Shown: positions 9,209 to 17,226, numbered from the stretch's first letter. The stretch: DNA of 64,000 nt from Catenulispora sp. EB89 (GCF_041261445.1 NZ_JBGCCU010000012.1:1-64000); one strand, 5' to 3'. The notes: a model not told the origin generated them from the sequence alone. Numbers and translations are program-made.

Positions 9209-9340
9209 CAACCGCAGACCGCTGAGACCATCAGGGGCCTACGACTGTGGGCGACCAACGAGTACGAGCACGACGGGCTCCGCGTCAGTAGCGGACGCGT
9301 GCTCGACCGCCTGCTGCGCATGGTGCGCGGCCAGATCTGA
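9209..9340 (+). pseudogene. Possible 3' fragment of an unidentified gene
   Basis: About 43 codons read QTAETIRGLRLWATNEYEHD and onward to a TGA at 9338-9340. Third positions from the Trp codon on are almost all G or C, as in real genes of this genome, whereas the overlapping minus frames look non-coding. It has no start of its own and begins at the palindrome, so it is best read as the tail of a gene truncated by the same event that cut the TetR gene. I do not recognise the family; it may be chance. Confidence 0.3.
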
Positions 9341-9488
9341 CCGGATGGCGCCCGCCGAGATCGGAAGAAATTTCGAACCCTGACGAACTTGGCGCGCAAG
9401 TACCTACCCGAATCCGGTTATATCGGCTGGGATATCTCAGGTGCGGAGCGCCGGGATGGGCGCCCGCCTTCGGGAGGGGATCTTCACA

Positions 9489-11369
9489 GTGCTATCCAAA
9501 CTCAGGCATGCCGGGCGCCGATCGGCGTCCGCGGTGTCCGCGTTCGCTCTGGTCGTGGCGGGGCTGGTCGGTGCCACCGGCATCGCCACCGTCACTGCGG
9601 CGCCGGCGCGCGCCTCCACCGCCACTACCGCCGCCGACCTGGCCTATGTCGTGGACTCCGAACACGGCTTCGACAGGGGGCAGGTCCATGTCATCGACGT
9701 GGCCACCGGCACGGTCGCCAACTCGGTGCCCGTGCCGATCAAGCCGGTCTTCGTCGTGGCGAGCCCGGACAAGCGCACCGCCTACGTTCTCACCGCCGGT
9801 AGCGCGCAGATGTTCGATGGGGAGGTCGCCGTGATCGACGCGGCCACCAGCAGGGTGACTCACGTCATCGGCGTGTGCAGCGACTACACCACGGACGAGG
9901 CGCTGAGCCCGGACGGCAGCCGACTGTGGGTCGAGTGCGGCGACGGCGAGATCTCGGTGGTCGACACCGGCACCGACCAGGAGATCAAAACCTTCAATGT
10001 GGGAGCGCGCTGGCCCAGCGGCATCACGTTCTCCCCGGACGGCTCCACTGTCTACACGATGGCCTGGCTGCCGTCGCCGCCGCCACTGAGCGGCTTGCTG
10101 GTGATCGACAGCGCCAGCTACACCGTCACCGCCACGATCGGCTACGACGACCTCGACCGGGAGATGGTGCTGAGCCGGGACGGGGCCACAGCCCTCATCC
10201 CGCAGTCGCATTACGACCTGGGCACCCATATCACGACGCACTGGCTGAACGTGATCGACACCGCCAAACGCGCCATCACTGCCACGATTCCGATGCCCGA
10301 GGGAGGTAGCGGCGGCGTTCTCGATCCGACCGGCACCGCCGCCTACTACTGTGCCGACAACGGCATCGCCGTGGTGGATATGGCCAGCCTGACGGTCACC
10401 AGAACGTTGAACATCCCGTGTGGCTCGCTGAGCTTCGGCCCGGACCCGAACACGCTGTACTCCATGGCTGGCCCGATCTACGTGATCGACGTCGCCGCGG
10501 GGAAAGTCACCGGCTCCATCACCGACTCCTCATGGGTGGCGGTACGAGGGCCGGCCGCGTTCGTCCGGGCGCCGGTCATCCCGACGGTGGCCGCGATCAG
10601 CCCCGCGAAGGGCGCCGAGGCCGGCGGCGGCACGGTCGTCGTCACCGGCGGGCCGTTCCTCGGCGCGGGCGGCACGACCGGCGTCAGCTTCGGCGGGGTC
10701 CCGGCCGCCTCGTACACCGTCGACTCCGACTCGCAGATCACCGCCGTCGTCCCGCCGCAGACGGCGCGCACGGTCGACGTGACCGTCACGAACGACAACG
10801 GCACCAGCGCCACCGGGCAGGCCGACCAGTACACGTACGCGGCGATACCGACGTTCGCCTCGATGACTCCGAACAGCGGCGTGTCCAGCGGCGGCACCTC
10901 GGTCGTCATCACCGGCACCCACCTGTCCACGACCACGGCGGTGTATTTCGGCGGGACCGCGGCCTCCTCGTTCACCATCGATTCGGACACCCAGGTCACC
11001 GCGGTGACCAGGGCGCAGACCAACGGCACCGTCGATGTGACCGTCACCAACACCTCGGGCACCAGCACTGCCGTCCCCGCGGACAAGTTCACGTTCTTCT
11101 CACCGGTGCCGATCGTGACGTCGGTCAGCCCGCCCTCGGGCCCGACAACGGGCGGCACCACGGTGACGATCACCGGCGAACGGTTCACCGGCACGTTCCG
11201 CGTCGACATCGGCGGCGTGGCGGTGCCGTACACCCTGGACTCCGCCTCGCAGATCACTGCCGTCACGCCGCCGGGCCAGGCCGGCCCGGTCGATGTCACG
11301 GTCACCACCGACGTCGGTACGAGCGCGACCGGAACGGCTGACTACTTCACCTACACCACATCGCCATAA
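9489..11369 (+). CDS. Exported beta-propeller protein with three IPT/TIG domains
   Basis: 626 residues. GTG at 9489 was chosen because GGGAGGGG lies about 9 nt upstream and it gives a clean signal peptide (SKLRHAGRRSASA, hydrophobic core, AAPARAST cut near residue 40). Residues ~45-370 form YVTN/Lactonase-type propeller repeats (LAYVVDSEHG, VHVIDVATGTVANSVPV, PDGSRLWVECGDGEISVVDT). Residues ~375-620 are three about 80-residue IPT/TIG Ig-like domains, each with a P-x-S/N-G…GGTxVxITG…F/VxFGG…TVDVTVTN pattern. Such proteins sit on or outside the cell and bind glycans or proteins. A 16-bp-stem terminator follows directly. No enzymatic residues are evident. Confidence 0.8.
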   Translation: MLSKLRHAGRRSASAVSAFALVVAGLVGATGIATVTAAPARASTATTAADLAYVVDSEHGFDRGQVHVIDVATGTVANSVPVPIKPVFVVASPDKRTAYVLTAGSAQMFDGEVAVIDAATSRVTHVIGVCSDYTTDEALSPDGSRLWVECGDGEISVVDTGTDQEIKTFNVGARWPSGITFSPDGSTVYTMAWLPSPPPLSGLLVIDSASYTVTATIGYDDLDREMVLSRDGATALIPQSHYDLGTHITTHWLNVIDTAKRAITATIPMPEGGSGGVLDPTGTAAYYCADNGIAVVDMASLTVTRTLNIPCGSLSFGPDPNTLYSMAGPIYVIDVAAGKVTGSITDSSWVAVRGPAAFVRAPVIPTVAAISPAKGAEAGGGTVVVTGGPFLGAGGTTGVSFGGVPAASYTVDSDSQITAVVPPQTARTVDVTVTNDNGTSATGQADQYTYAAIPTFASMTPNSGVSSGGTSVVITGTHLSTTTAVYFGGTAASSFTIDSDTQVTAVTRAQTNGTVDVTVTNTSGTSTAVPADKFTFFSPVPIVTSVSPPSGPTTGGTTVTITGERFTGTFRVDIGGVAVPYTLDSASQITAVTPPGQAGPVDVTVTTDVGTSATGTADYFTYTTSP

Positions 11370-11373
11370 GGAT

Positions 11374-11409
11374 CCGGTGGGCGGGTCGGGCGACCGACCC
11401 GCCCACCGG
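11374..11409. terminator. Strong hairpin terminator
   Basis: Perfect 16-bp stem (CCGGTGGGCGGGTCGG and its complement) with a GCGA tetraloop, starting 5 nt after the stop of the IPT/TIG gene. Confidence 0.85.
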
Positions 11410-11441
11410 CCAGGCCCGGTAGGCTGCCGGCTCGGCCCGAT

Positions 11442-11678
11442 CGGCTCAAGCACTCCACGATTCCGGAACGTCGTGACCAGATCGCCGGACGCAAACGCCG
11501 TGGCAGTGCCGGCGGTCGACCGCCGGTGTTCGATCGGGAGGACTACAAGCTGCGGCACGCCGTAGAGTGCGGGATCAACCGGCTCAAGCGACACCGGGCG
11601 GTGGCCACGCGCTACGACAAGCTGGCCGTCCGGTTTGCCGCCACCGTGACCATCGCCGCCCTGACCGACTGGCTGTGA
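11442..11678 (+). pseudogene. Remnant of an IS5-type transposase (C-terminal end)
   Basis: The frame ending at TGA 11676-11678 reads [54 protein letters not shown] and ends AALTDWL. This is the well-known C-terminal block of IS5-group DDE transposases of actinomycetes, including the last catalytic Glu region ([10 protein letters not shown]). There is no upstream two thirds of the gene and no second end, so only a fragment survives beside the intact IS481-type element. Confidence 0.8.
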
Positions 11679-11742
11679 TCGCCGGTCGCGACCTGGAATG
11701 TTGGTCGCGACCGGATCACCCTGGCAGCCTGGAAGGACATCG

Positions 11743-12096
11743 ATGCCCGCCTCGTACTATCGCGCGGACGCCGAGAACGGCGACGGCATCGACGACCCGT
11801 CCGAAGACGCGCTGTTCATGATGTTCGGCGAGCTGAACCACTCCAACAACACGTTCGTCGTCATCCAGCCCGACGCCGACGCCCCGGCCTGGTTCGCCTC
11901 GGTATCGCTGCTGGACGAAGGCGGCTACGAAGTAGAGCTGCGCGACGTCCGCAACCGCGAACACGAGCTGACCGTCCAGACCGACATCAGCCGCATCGCC
12001 AAAGACGTCACCATCTGGATGGCTGCCGCAACGGCGCCAAACCGTCAGCCGACTTCTAAGACGCGCCCTAGTTGTACTGACCACAGAGGTTGGTGA
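11743..12096 (+). CDS. Small acidic protein, possibly Imm1-like immunity protein, 3' end altered by IS insertion
   Basis: 117 residues from ATG 11743, with GGAAGGA 4-8 nt upstream. The body (MPASYYRADAENGDG, NNTFVVIQPDADAP, GGYEVELRDVRNREHE and a late Trp in DVTIWMA) is acidic and has the size, GGYEVE strand and terminal Trp that I associate with Imm1-type immunity proteins of contact-dependent toxins; that family call is tentative. An IS481-type element is inserted from about 12073, so the last residues (CTDHRGW) come from the element. Without it the frame would end …RPSPRAAGRR. No cognate toxin gene is visible. Confidence 0.5.
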   Translation: MPASYYRADAENGDGIDDPSEDALFMMFGELNHSNNTFVVIQPDADAPAWFASVSLLDEGGYEVELRDVRNREHELTVQTDISRIAKDVTIWMAAATAPNRQPTSKTRPSCTDHRGW

Positions 12097-13182
12097 CGGG
12101 GCTCACGGCCGAGTGATCTTGAAATGAGTGAGGGCCTTCTGGCTTGGTGTGGATTGCGACGTCTGCACCAGCGACCAGAAAGGCCCTCATGCCCCACCGT
12201 AACGCACCCCTGTCCGAGACCGGCCGTCTGCGCCTGGCGCGCTGCGTTGTCGAGGACGGCTGGGGTTTGCGCCGGGCCGCCGAGCGGTTCCAGGTGTCCC
12301 CGACCACGGCCAAACGGTGGGCCGACCGGTACCGCCAGCTTGGCGCGGCCGGGATGACCGACCGTTCGTCCCGGCCGCATCACAGCCCACGCAGGACGCC
12401 GACACGCAGCGAGCGGCGGATCATCAAGGTGCGGCTGGCCCGCCGGTGGGGGCCGGCCCGGATCGCCTGGCTGCTGGGCCTGAACCCATCCACCGTGCAC
12501 CGGGTCCTGCGCCGCTACAAGCTGGCCCGCCTGGCACACCTGGACCGATCCACTGGCACGGTCGTACGCCGTTACGAGCACGCAGCGCCCGGTGACCTGG
12601 TCCACGTCGACATCAAGAAGCTCGGCAACATCCCCGACGGCGGCGGACACCGCGTGCTTAGCCGACAGGCCGGCAAGGGCAACAGCTCGGCCCACCGGGA
12701 CCCGTCCCGACCCCGCGCCGCCTCCAACCGACCCAACCTCGGCTACGGCTACCTGCACAACGCGGTCGACGACCACTCCCGCCTGGCCTACACCGAGATC
12801 CTGCCCGATGAGACGAAGGAAACCGCCGCCGCATTCTGGACCCGCGCCCAGGGCTTCTTCGCCACCTGCGGGATCACCGTGACCCGAGTGATGACCGACA
12901 ACGGATCCTGCTACCGGTCCCACATCTTCCGCGACACCCTGACCGCCGCAGGCATCACCCACAAGCGCACCCGGCCCTACCGACCCCAGACCAACGGCAA
13001 AGTCGAACGCTACAACCGCACCATGCTGGAGGAATGGGCCTACGCCCGGCCCTACACCAGTGAGACCGAGCGCCGGGACGCACTGGCCGGATGGCTCCAC
13101 GCCTACAATCACCACCGCGCACACACCGCGCTAGGAGGCAAGCCACCAGCCAGCCGCGTCCCTAACCTCTCGGGTCAGTACA
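12073..13182 (+). mobile_element. Complete IS481-family insertion sequence (~1110 bp)
   Basis: Terminal inverted repeats are TGTACTGACCACAGAGGTTGG at the left end and, read inward, TGTACTGACCCGAGAGGTTAGG at the right end. One transposase gene fills the element. CCTAG occurs on both sides (12067-12071 and 13183-13187), a likely 5-bp target duplication, with one extra T before the left repeat. The insertion is at the stop codon of the MBL-fold hydrolase (minus strand) and in the 3' end of the small gene at 11743. It appears intact and recent. Confidence 0.88.
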
Positions 13183-13187
13183 CCTAG
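12189..13187 (+). CDS. IS481-family DDE transposase
   Basis: 332 residues starting MPHRNAPLSETGRLRLA, the usual start for the family. The N-terminal helix-turn-helix includes EDGWGLRRAAERFQVSPTTA, with a second HTH around GPARIAWLLGLNPSTVHRVL. The integrase core carries the first Asp in DLVHVDIKKLG, the second in VMTDNGSCYRS and Glu in RPQTNGKVERYNRTM, a complete DDE triad. The C-terminal YNHHRAHTALGGKPP is family-typical. The stop codon (TAG 13185-13187) lies just outside the inverted repeat, inside the flanking CCTAG, so the target site supplies the stop. Confidence 0.93.
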   Translation: MPHRNAPLSETGRLRLARCVVEDGWGLRRAAERFQVSPTTAKRWADRYRQLGAAGMTDRSSRPHHSPRRTPTRSERRIIKVRLARRWGPARIAWLLGLNPSTVHRVLRRYKLARLAHLDRSTGTVVRRYEHAAPGDLVHVDIKKLGNIPDGGGHRVLSRQAGKGNSSAHRDPSRPRAASNRPNLGYGYLHNAVDDHSRLAYTEILPDETKETAAAFWTRAQGFFATCGITVTRVMTDNGSCYRSHIFRDTLTAAGITHKRTRPYRPQTNGKVERYNRTMLEEWAYARPYTSETERRDALAGWLHAYNHHRAHTALGGKPPASRVPNLSGQYT

Positions 13188-14044
13188 CCCGCGAGCAGCC
13201 GGCCGGCGCTGAGCCAGATGGTGTAGGGGTTGACCCGCTCCGGATAGAGGTCGACGACCCGGGCGAAGAACTCGGCTCGGGTGGGCTTGGCCTCCAGCAG
13301 CGCGGACGTCGTGTCCAGGTAGCGGTGGGTCTCATCGATGTCTGATGCCGCGTCGGGGCGCCGGGCGTCCTTGTGGCCGGCCACGACGTGTCGTGGCTCC
13401 AGCGTCGCAACCAGGTCGAGGGCGCGGTGCCAGGCTTCGAGTCCTCCGTTCGGGGTCTCGGCGAGGTACTGGTGGACGTTGTTGTAGACCACGTCGCCGG
13501 CTGCCACGAGACCCAGTGACGGCACGTGCAGGACGGTGCTGTCGTCGGTGTCGCTGTGGCCGGCCTCGATCGACACCAGCCGGTGGCCGTCGATCTGGAA
13601 TCCGTCGGCCGGCACCTCGTCGACCGCGGCCGCCGCGGCCGCCAGTGCGGCTCCGTCGGACAGCTTGTCGCCGAACAGGCTGGTCCAGAGTTCCGGCACC
13701 TTTCCGCCGGCCACGCTCTCGCGAATGCGCCGACGCGTCTCGCCGCCGGCCAGGACGGTGGCGCGGGGGAAGCGGCGCAGCAGCTCGGCGGTGCCGAACC
13801 AGTGGTCGCCGTGCCAGTGCGTGATGTAGATGTGGGTCAGTTCCCGCTCGTGCGCGGCGATCCAGTCCGCGAGCGCCGCGGCCTGTCCGCGCGTGATCGG
13901 CGGATCGACGACGGCCGCCTCGCGGGCGCCGTGGACGAGGGTGTGTGCCAGCGGCGACCAGTTCGCCGTGGTGCCGTCCGGAAGGCTCGCCCCGCGTACC
14001 GGCTCCAGGCCGGAGACGAATACGTCGTACTGCAGCGCGTTCAT
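13184..14044 (-). CDS. MBL-fold metallo-hydrolase
   Basis: 286 residues starting MNALQYDVFVSGLEPV. The metallo-beta-lactamase fold is shown by THWHGDHW (HxHxDH metal motif), a later His in IEAGHSDTDDS, Asp in LVAAGDVVYNN and His in VVAGHKD, so the binuclear zinc site looks complete. The ATG overlaps the stop of the NTF2-like gene by 4 nt (ATGA), making a two-gene operon. Its own stop codon lies in the target duplication of the IS481 element, which inserted without changing the protein. Similar pairs occur with small-molecule lactone or ester hydrolysis, but the substrate is not known. Confidence 0.85.
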   Translation of the reverse strand: MNALQYDVFVSGLEPVRGASLPDGTTANWSPLAHTLVHGAREAAVVDPPITRGQAAALADWIAAHERELTHIYITHWHGDHWFGTAELLRRFPRATVLAGGETRRRIRESVAGGKVPELWTSLFGDKLSDGAALAAAAAAVDEVPADGFQIDGHRLVSIEAGHSDTDDSTVLHVPSLGLVAAGDVVYNNVHQYLAETPNGGLEAWHRALDLVATLEPRHVVAGHKDARRPDAASDIDETHRYLDTTSALLEAKPTRAEFFARVVDLYPERVNPYTIWLSAGRLLAG

Positions 14045-14523
14045 GAGTGCACCTGCGTTCCCTGGAGGGCCGGGGCCGCGAGCGACCCGGGATCGGCCGA
14101 GAAGTACTGCGCGTACTCGGTGCCGGCGAAGTGCTCGGCCATCAGCCGCGACCACAGCAGCACCGAGCCGAGCGGACGGTGGTTGATGACGATGTGCTGG
14201 GCCCGGCCCGCCTCGTTGTAGCGCACGACCACGATGCTGCCGATCGGCGCGACACCCTTGACCTGCGCGCTGTAGTCCTCCGCGAACCCGTAGCCGGGCT
14301 CGCCGTACGGGCCGGCGTACTCGAACTCCTGGTAGTCGTACAGGGTCTTGGCGAAGCCGAGAATCGTGCGCACCGCCTCCGGCCCGGTCACGACGCCCGT
14401 CATGACGGACGCCTCCATGGTCACGTCGTCGGCGAGCTTGTCCAGCCACGCCGGCCGGTAGTCCCGGTTCCGCCTGCCCTCATCTCCGCTGCCCAGATAC
14501 GTGCTGTCCAGATACGTCGCCAT
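14041..14523 (-). CDS. NTF2/SnoaL-like small protein
   Basis: 160 residues. The cone-shaped NTF2-like fold is suggested by the length, the early WLDKLADDVTMEASVMTGVV (a helix followed by a strand), TGPEAVRTILGFAKTLYD and the strand pattern IVVVRYNEAGRAQHIVIN then NHRPLGSVLLWSRLMAEHFAG. Such proteins may be small isomerases, hydrolases or ligand binders; no catalytic pair is obvious. GGAG precedes the ATG. It is translationally coupled to the MBL hydrolase downstream and divergent from the CGNR regulator, which may control it. Confidence 0.7.
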   Translation of the reverse strand: MATYLDSTYLGSGDEGRRNRDYRPAWLDKLADDVTMEASVMTGVVTGPEAVRTILGFAKTLYDYQEFEYAGPYGEPGYGFAEDYSAQVKGVAPIGSIVVVRYNEAGRAQHIVINHRPLGSVLLWSRLMAEHFAGTEYAQYFSADPGSLAAPALQGTQVHS

Positions 14524-14575
14524 CGCGATCTCCGTTCCCAGACTTGGATGACATAGCCAAAAGCATCTTGCTTCT

Positions 14576-14586
14576 GTCTACTAGAC
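14576..14586. promoter_or_regulatory. Short inverted repeat in divergent promoter region
   Basis: GTCTA-C-TAGAC in a relatively AT-rich 130-bp spacer between the NTF2-like gene and the CGNR-regulator gene. A second weaker repeat, AGGC-ACATA-GCCT, lies at about 14594-14606. Candidate operator for the neighbouring regulator. Confidence 0.35.
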
Positions 14587-14655
14587 ATAACCATAGGCAC
14601 ATAGCCTGTGTCCGCACAACCCGGCGACCGGCCCTGCGGCAGGTACCATGACGGG

Positions 14656-15264
14656 ATGAAGGCTGTCGCGACGGATCAGGCGCTCCAGCCCGCCGGGCGC
14701 GCGCCCGGCGGGCTGGTCCTGGTCCAGGACCTGGTCAACACGGCAACGCTGGAGAAGTACGCCGAGCACGCGTACCCCGGCGATCTGCTCGCGGACCTCG
14801 CGGCGGCGAACCGTTGGCTGGACGGCGCTTTGACCCAGTGGGCCGCCGCGAACGGCCAGACCCCGCCGCCCGCGTTGCACCTGGCCGAAGCCGACCTGGC
14901 GCCGCTGACCAGGTTTCGCGAGGCGGTGCGGGCGCTCGCCGCCGGCCAGGACGACCAGCCCCAGGCCGCCGTTCCGCTCGGCGCCGCGAACCTGAGCCTG
15001 CGCATAGACGGCGACGGAGTGGTCCGCCACGGCACGACGGCCTCAGGCTGGCGCGGCGTCTCCGCCCTGGTGGCCGGCGAGATCATGCTCGCCCAGCACA
15101 CGGGAACGTGGTCGCGCTTGAAGACCTGCCGCTACCCGGTCTGCGGCGTCGCGTTCTACGACGAATCGCGCAACAACAGCCGGGTCTGGCACGACGTGCG
15201 CACCTGCGGCAACCGCACCAACCTGGCCGCCTCCCGCGAGCGCCGCCGAGCCGTCGGTGCGTGA
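14656..15264 (+). CDS. CGNR zinc-finger / ABATE-domain regulator
   Basis: 202 residues starting MKAVATDQALQPAGR. The N-terminal stress-induced ABATE-like domain has LVLVQDLVNTATLEK early and a helical middle (LTRFREAVRALAAGQ). The C-terminal CGNR zinc finger is clear: TCRYPVCGVAFYDESRNNS (CxxxxC) followed by DVRTCGNRTNLAASRERRR (CGNR). A GTG at 14608 would add 16 residues; I prefer the ATG because the extension has no family feature. These proteins are thought to bind DNA. It is divergent from the NTF2/MBL operon, so it is the probable regulator of that unit. Confidence 0.85.
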   Translation: MKAVATDQALQPAGRAPGGLVLVQDLVNTATLEKYAEHAYPGDLLADLAAANRWLDGALTQWAAANGQTPPPALHLAEADLAPLTRFREAVRALAAGQDDQPQAAVPLGAANLSLRIDGDGVVRHGTTASGWRGVSALVAGEIMLAQHTGTWSRLKTCRYPVCGVAFYDESRNNSRVWHDVRTCGNRTNLAASRERRRAVGA

Positions 15265-15269
15265 CCGGG

Positions 15270-15989
15270 TCAGGTCACGAGCAGGTGGGCCTGGAGCCAG
15301 TGGCAGACGGAGTCGACCGTCGGCTGGTGGAAGACGCTGTGGACGATCGCCAGGACGATCACGCTGACGATGTAGAGCATGATCGACACGGGAGCGTACG
15401 CCCCCAGCGACACCAGCGACAGGATGATGCCGACGGCCAGCACGGCCATCCCGATGGCGAGCGAGACGGTGAACCAGGGGGTTTCCACGGTCGGGACGGC
15501 CGTCGACGTCGGATGCTCGAAGGACGGCAGGATGCCCGCTTCGCCGGTGACCGGCACCGCGGGACGCACGACGGGCGTCGTCGACAGCGCGATGAGCGCG
15601 CCCAGGAGCAGGACCCAGCCGAGGGCGACGATGCTGGCGATGGCACCGTGGATCACCTTCGCCACGGCGTGCGCCGAGTTGAGTTTCGAGACACTGACAC
15701 CGAGATGGTCGGTGACCACGACCCCGGTCCTGAACAGGGTACTGGCGATCAGCAGGAAGATGAGATCCCACAACCGCGATTCCGGAGCCGCGCGCGCGAA
15801 CTGCAGGCTGGTCGGATGGATGCTGAACGCGGTGACCCGGTGACCGTCCAGGATCTGAGATCCGCCCGGCGGGGCGAACTTGGCCCCGAACAGTGGCAGG
15901 GGCAGCGCGATGAGGAAGATCACGGTGCCGAGCCACATCAAGGTGAGCCCGCGGGGGGTTTCCAACGGTGCTGGTCTCAGTGATGCCAT
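15270..15989 (-). CDS. Integral membrane protein of unknown function
   Basis: 239 residues from ATG 15989, which has GGGGAGAG 7 nt upstream; the longer open frame adds only Arg-rich sequence. Transmembrane helices are visible at about 16-35 (LMWLGTVIFLIALPLPLFG), 75-92 (LWDLIFLLIASTLFRTG), 115-140 (ASIVALGWVLLLGALIAL), 170-192 (FTVSLAIGMAVLAVGIILSL) and 195-215 (APVSIMLYIVSVIVLAIVHS). An extracytoplasmic segment lies between helices 1 and 2. I recognise no family motif. It converges on the CGNR gene with a 5-nt gap. Confidence 0.7.
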   Translation of the reverse strand: MASLRPAPLETPRGLTLMWLGTVIFLIALPLPLFGAKFAPPGGSQILDGHRVTAFSIHPTSLQFARAAPESRLWDLIFLLIASTLFRTGVVVTDHLGVSVSKLNSAHAVAKVIHGAIASIVALGWVLLLGALIALSTTPVVRPAVPVTGEAGILPSFEHPTSTAVPTVETPWFTVSLAIGMAVLAVGIILSLVSLGAYAPVSIMLYIVSVIVLAIVHSVFHQPTVDSVCHWLQAHLLVT

Positions 15990-16076
15990 GCGGCTCTCCC
16001 CAGTTCGACGGACCCACACGGGTCTGACGGACAGGTCGAGCGGCTGGCGCCGGCTCGCCGCAGGTGCCATCGTCTG

Positions 16077-16139
16077 CGGCGAGCCGGCTGCGTGTCGTGC
16101 TGCGCGTTGTACGGCGAGTCGGCTGCGTGTCGTGCTGCG
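16077..16139. repeat. 28-bp imperfect direct repeat, period 35
   Basis: CGGCGAGYCGGCTGCGTGTC, followed by GTGCTGCG, at 16077-16104 and again at 16112-16139 with one mismatch. It lies in the spacer between the membrane-protein gene (start 15989) and the end of the proline-rich gene (16162). Confidence 0.65.
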
Positions 16140-16161
16140 TGCCGTGGCCCTTGCGGCTACC

Positions 16162-17226
16162 TCACCGGCTTGGGTGCCCGGTCGCGTCGAACCGTGCGAC
16201 CGGCGCGCCGCCGTGCCACAGCTCCTTGCTGCCGTCGGGGTGGTAGACGACCATGCCGCCGTCGGGCTGGGCCGCCGCCACGGACTGCGGCGGCTGCCAC
16301 TGCGGCACCGGCGGTTCCTGCCACGTCTGCACCACCGTGCCGTTCGGGGCCAGGCGCCAGCAGTTGCCGTCGGGGGCGCGCACGTCCTGGGTGCCGTCCG
16401 GGTAGTGGGTGCTGCTGGTGCCGTCCGGGTTGAGGACCGCGGTGGTGTGGAACGACGGCGTCCAGCTCTGGCTCGGGGCGTGCGGCGTGCTCTCGACGTG
16501 CGACATGCTCTGGACGTGCGCCATCGGCGGGTTCGGGCCCGGCTGGTTCAGCATCGGCGGCGGCGCCGGCGGCGGGTTGGCCGGGATCAGCGGCTTGGTC
16601 GGGTCGAACTGCCAGTTGCCGGAGCCCTCGAACATGCCCGGGGTCTGACCGATGATCTGCGGCGTCCCCGGCGACGGCGACGTGGTGTCCCACTGCGCGC
16701 CGATGGCCCAGTCCGGTCCCGGCGGCTGGGCGCCGCTCGGGTCGTGCGCGAACCGCGGGTCGTAGTCGGGCGAGTCGTAGGACTGCGGTCCGGGCAGGCT
16801 GTCGGCGGGGGTCGGCGGGAAGAAGTACGGGTCACGCAGGTGGGCCGGGTCGGGGTCCGGGCCGGCGTCGAGGATGAGGCCGCCGGGCGGCCGGGCCATG
16901 ATGTCGGGCATGGGCCGGTACGGCGGGGGCTGCTGCGGGCCGGCGTCGGCACCGTCACCGCCACCGTCACCGCCGCCCGCGCCCGCGCCCGCGTCAGCGG
17001 ACTGCGAGCCGCCCGGAGCCGCGGGAGCCGACGGTGCGCCCGGCGAGGCAGGCGGTGCGGCAGGCTGTGAAGCGGGCGGGGTCGGCGGCGGAGCCGAGGC
17101 GGTCAGCGCCGGTGCCGCTGCGGCGGTGCCGGTCGCGGCCGCCGTCGAAGCGTCGGCCTGGTTGGCGCTCGGCGCTGCGGCGGTGTTGTGCCAGAGGTCG
17201 AAGATGGTGTGCAGCAGTGAACTCAT
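16162..17226 (-). CDS. Proline-rich, low-complexity protein coupled to PrsW protease
   Basis: 354 residues starting MSSLLHTIFDLWHNTAAAP. Apart from this amphipathic start the first 130 residues are Ala/Pro/Gly-rich and disordered; the rest is Pro/Asp/Tyr-rich with WD/YTD-like short repeats near the C-terminus (VLNPDGTSSTHYPDGTQDV, APDGNCWRLAPNGTVVQTW, QPDGGMVVYHPDGSKELWHG). These xPDGxxxxYPDG units resemble short beta-hairpin surface repeats. There is no signal peptide or transmembrane helix. Its ATG overlaps the PrsW stop (ATGA), so the two are coexpressed; it may be a substrate or adaptor. Function unknown. Confidence 0.65.
   Translation of the reverse strand: MSSLLHTIFDLWHNTAAAPSANQADASTAAATGTAAAAPALTASAPPPTPPASQPAAPPASPGAPSAPAAPGGSQSADAGAGAGGGDGGGDGADAGPQQPPPYRPMPDIMARPPGGLILDAGPDPDPAHLRDPYFFPPTPADSLPGPQSYDSPDYDPRFAHDPSGAQPPGPDWAIGAQWDTTSPSPGTPQIIGQTPGMFEGSGNWQFDPTKPLIPANPPPAPPPMLNQPGPNPPMAHVQSMSHVESTPHAPSQSWTPSFHTTAVLNPDGTSSTHYPDGTQDVRAPDGNCWRLAPNGTVVQTWQEPPVPQWQPPQSVAAAQPDGGMVVYHPDGSKELWHGGAPVARFDATGHPSR

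Larger units (their letters stand above)
8679..9211 (-). pseudogene. Broken TetR-family transcriptional regulator (two frameshifts, N-terminus lost)
   Basis: The remains of a TetR repressor can be read across three frames. The first frame gives LRQILEHAGVAKGSLYNTFG, the DNA-binding helix-turn-helix, and continues to YRSWI. Near 8885 an apparent 4-nt insertion moves the reading to MFTRLAEAAGARDPG, and an 8-bp unit (GGGCGCCT) repeated about 3.5 times at about 8810-8840 shifts it again to GEQLQLLYDGGGIAADMDH and a normal end at 8679. With a single unit the repeat junction would read in frame. Helix 1 before LRQIL is also missing: an in-frame TAG lies upstream and a 22-bp palindrome sits at the break. 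The gene is either dead or, less likely, switchable. Confidence 0.8.
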
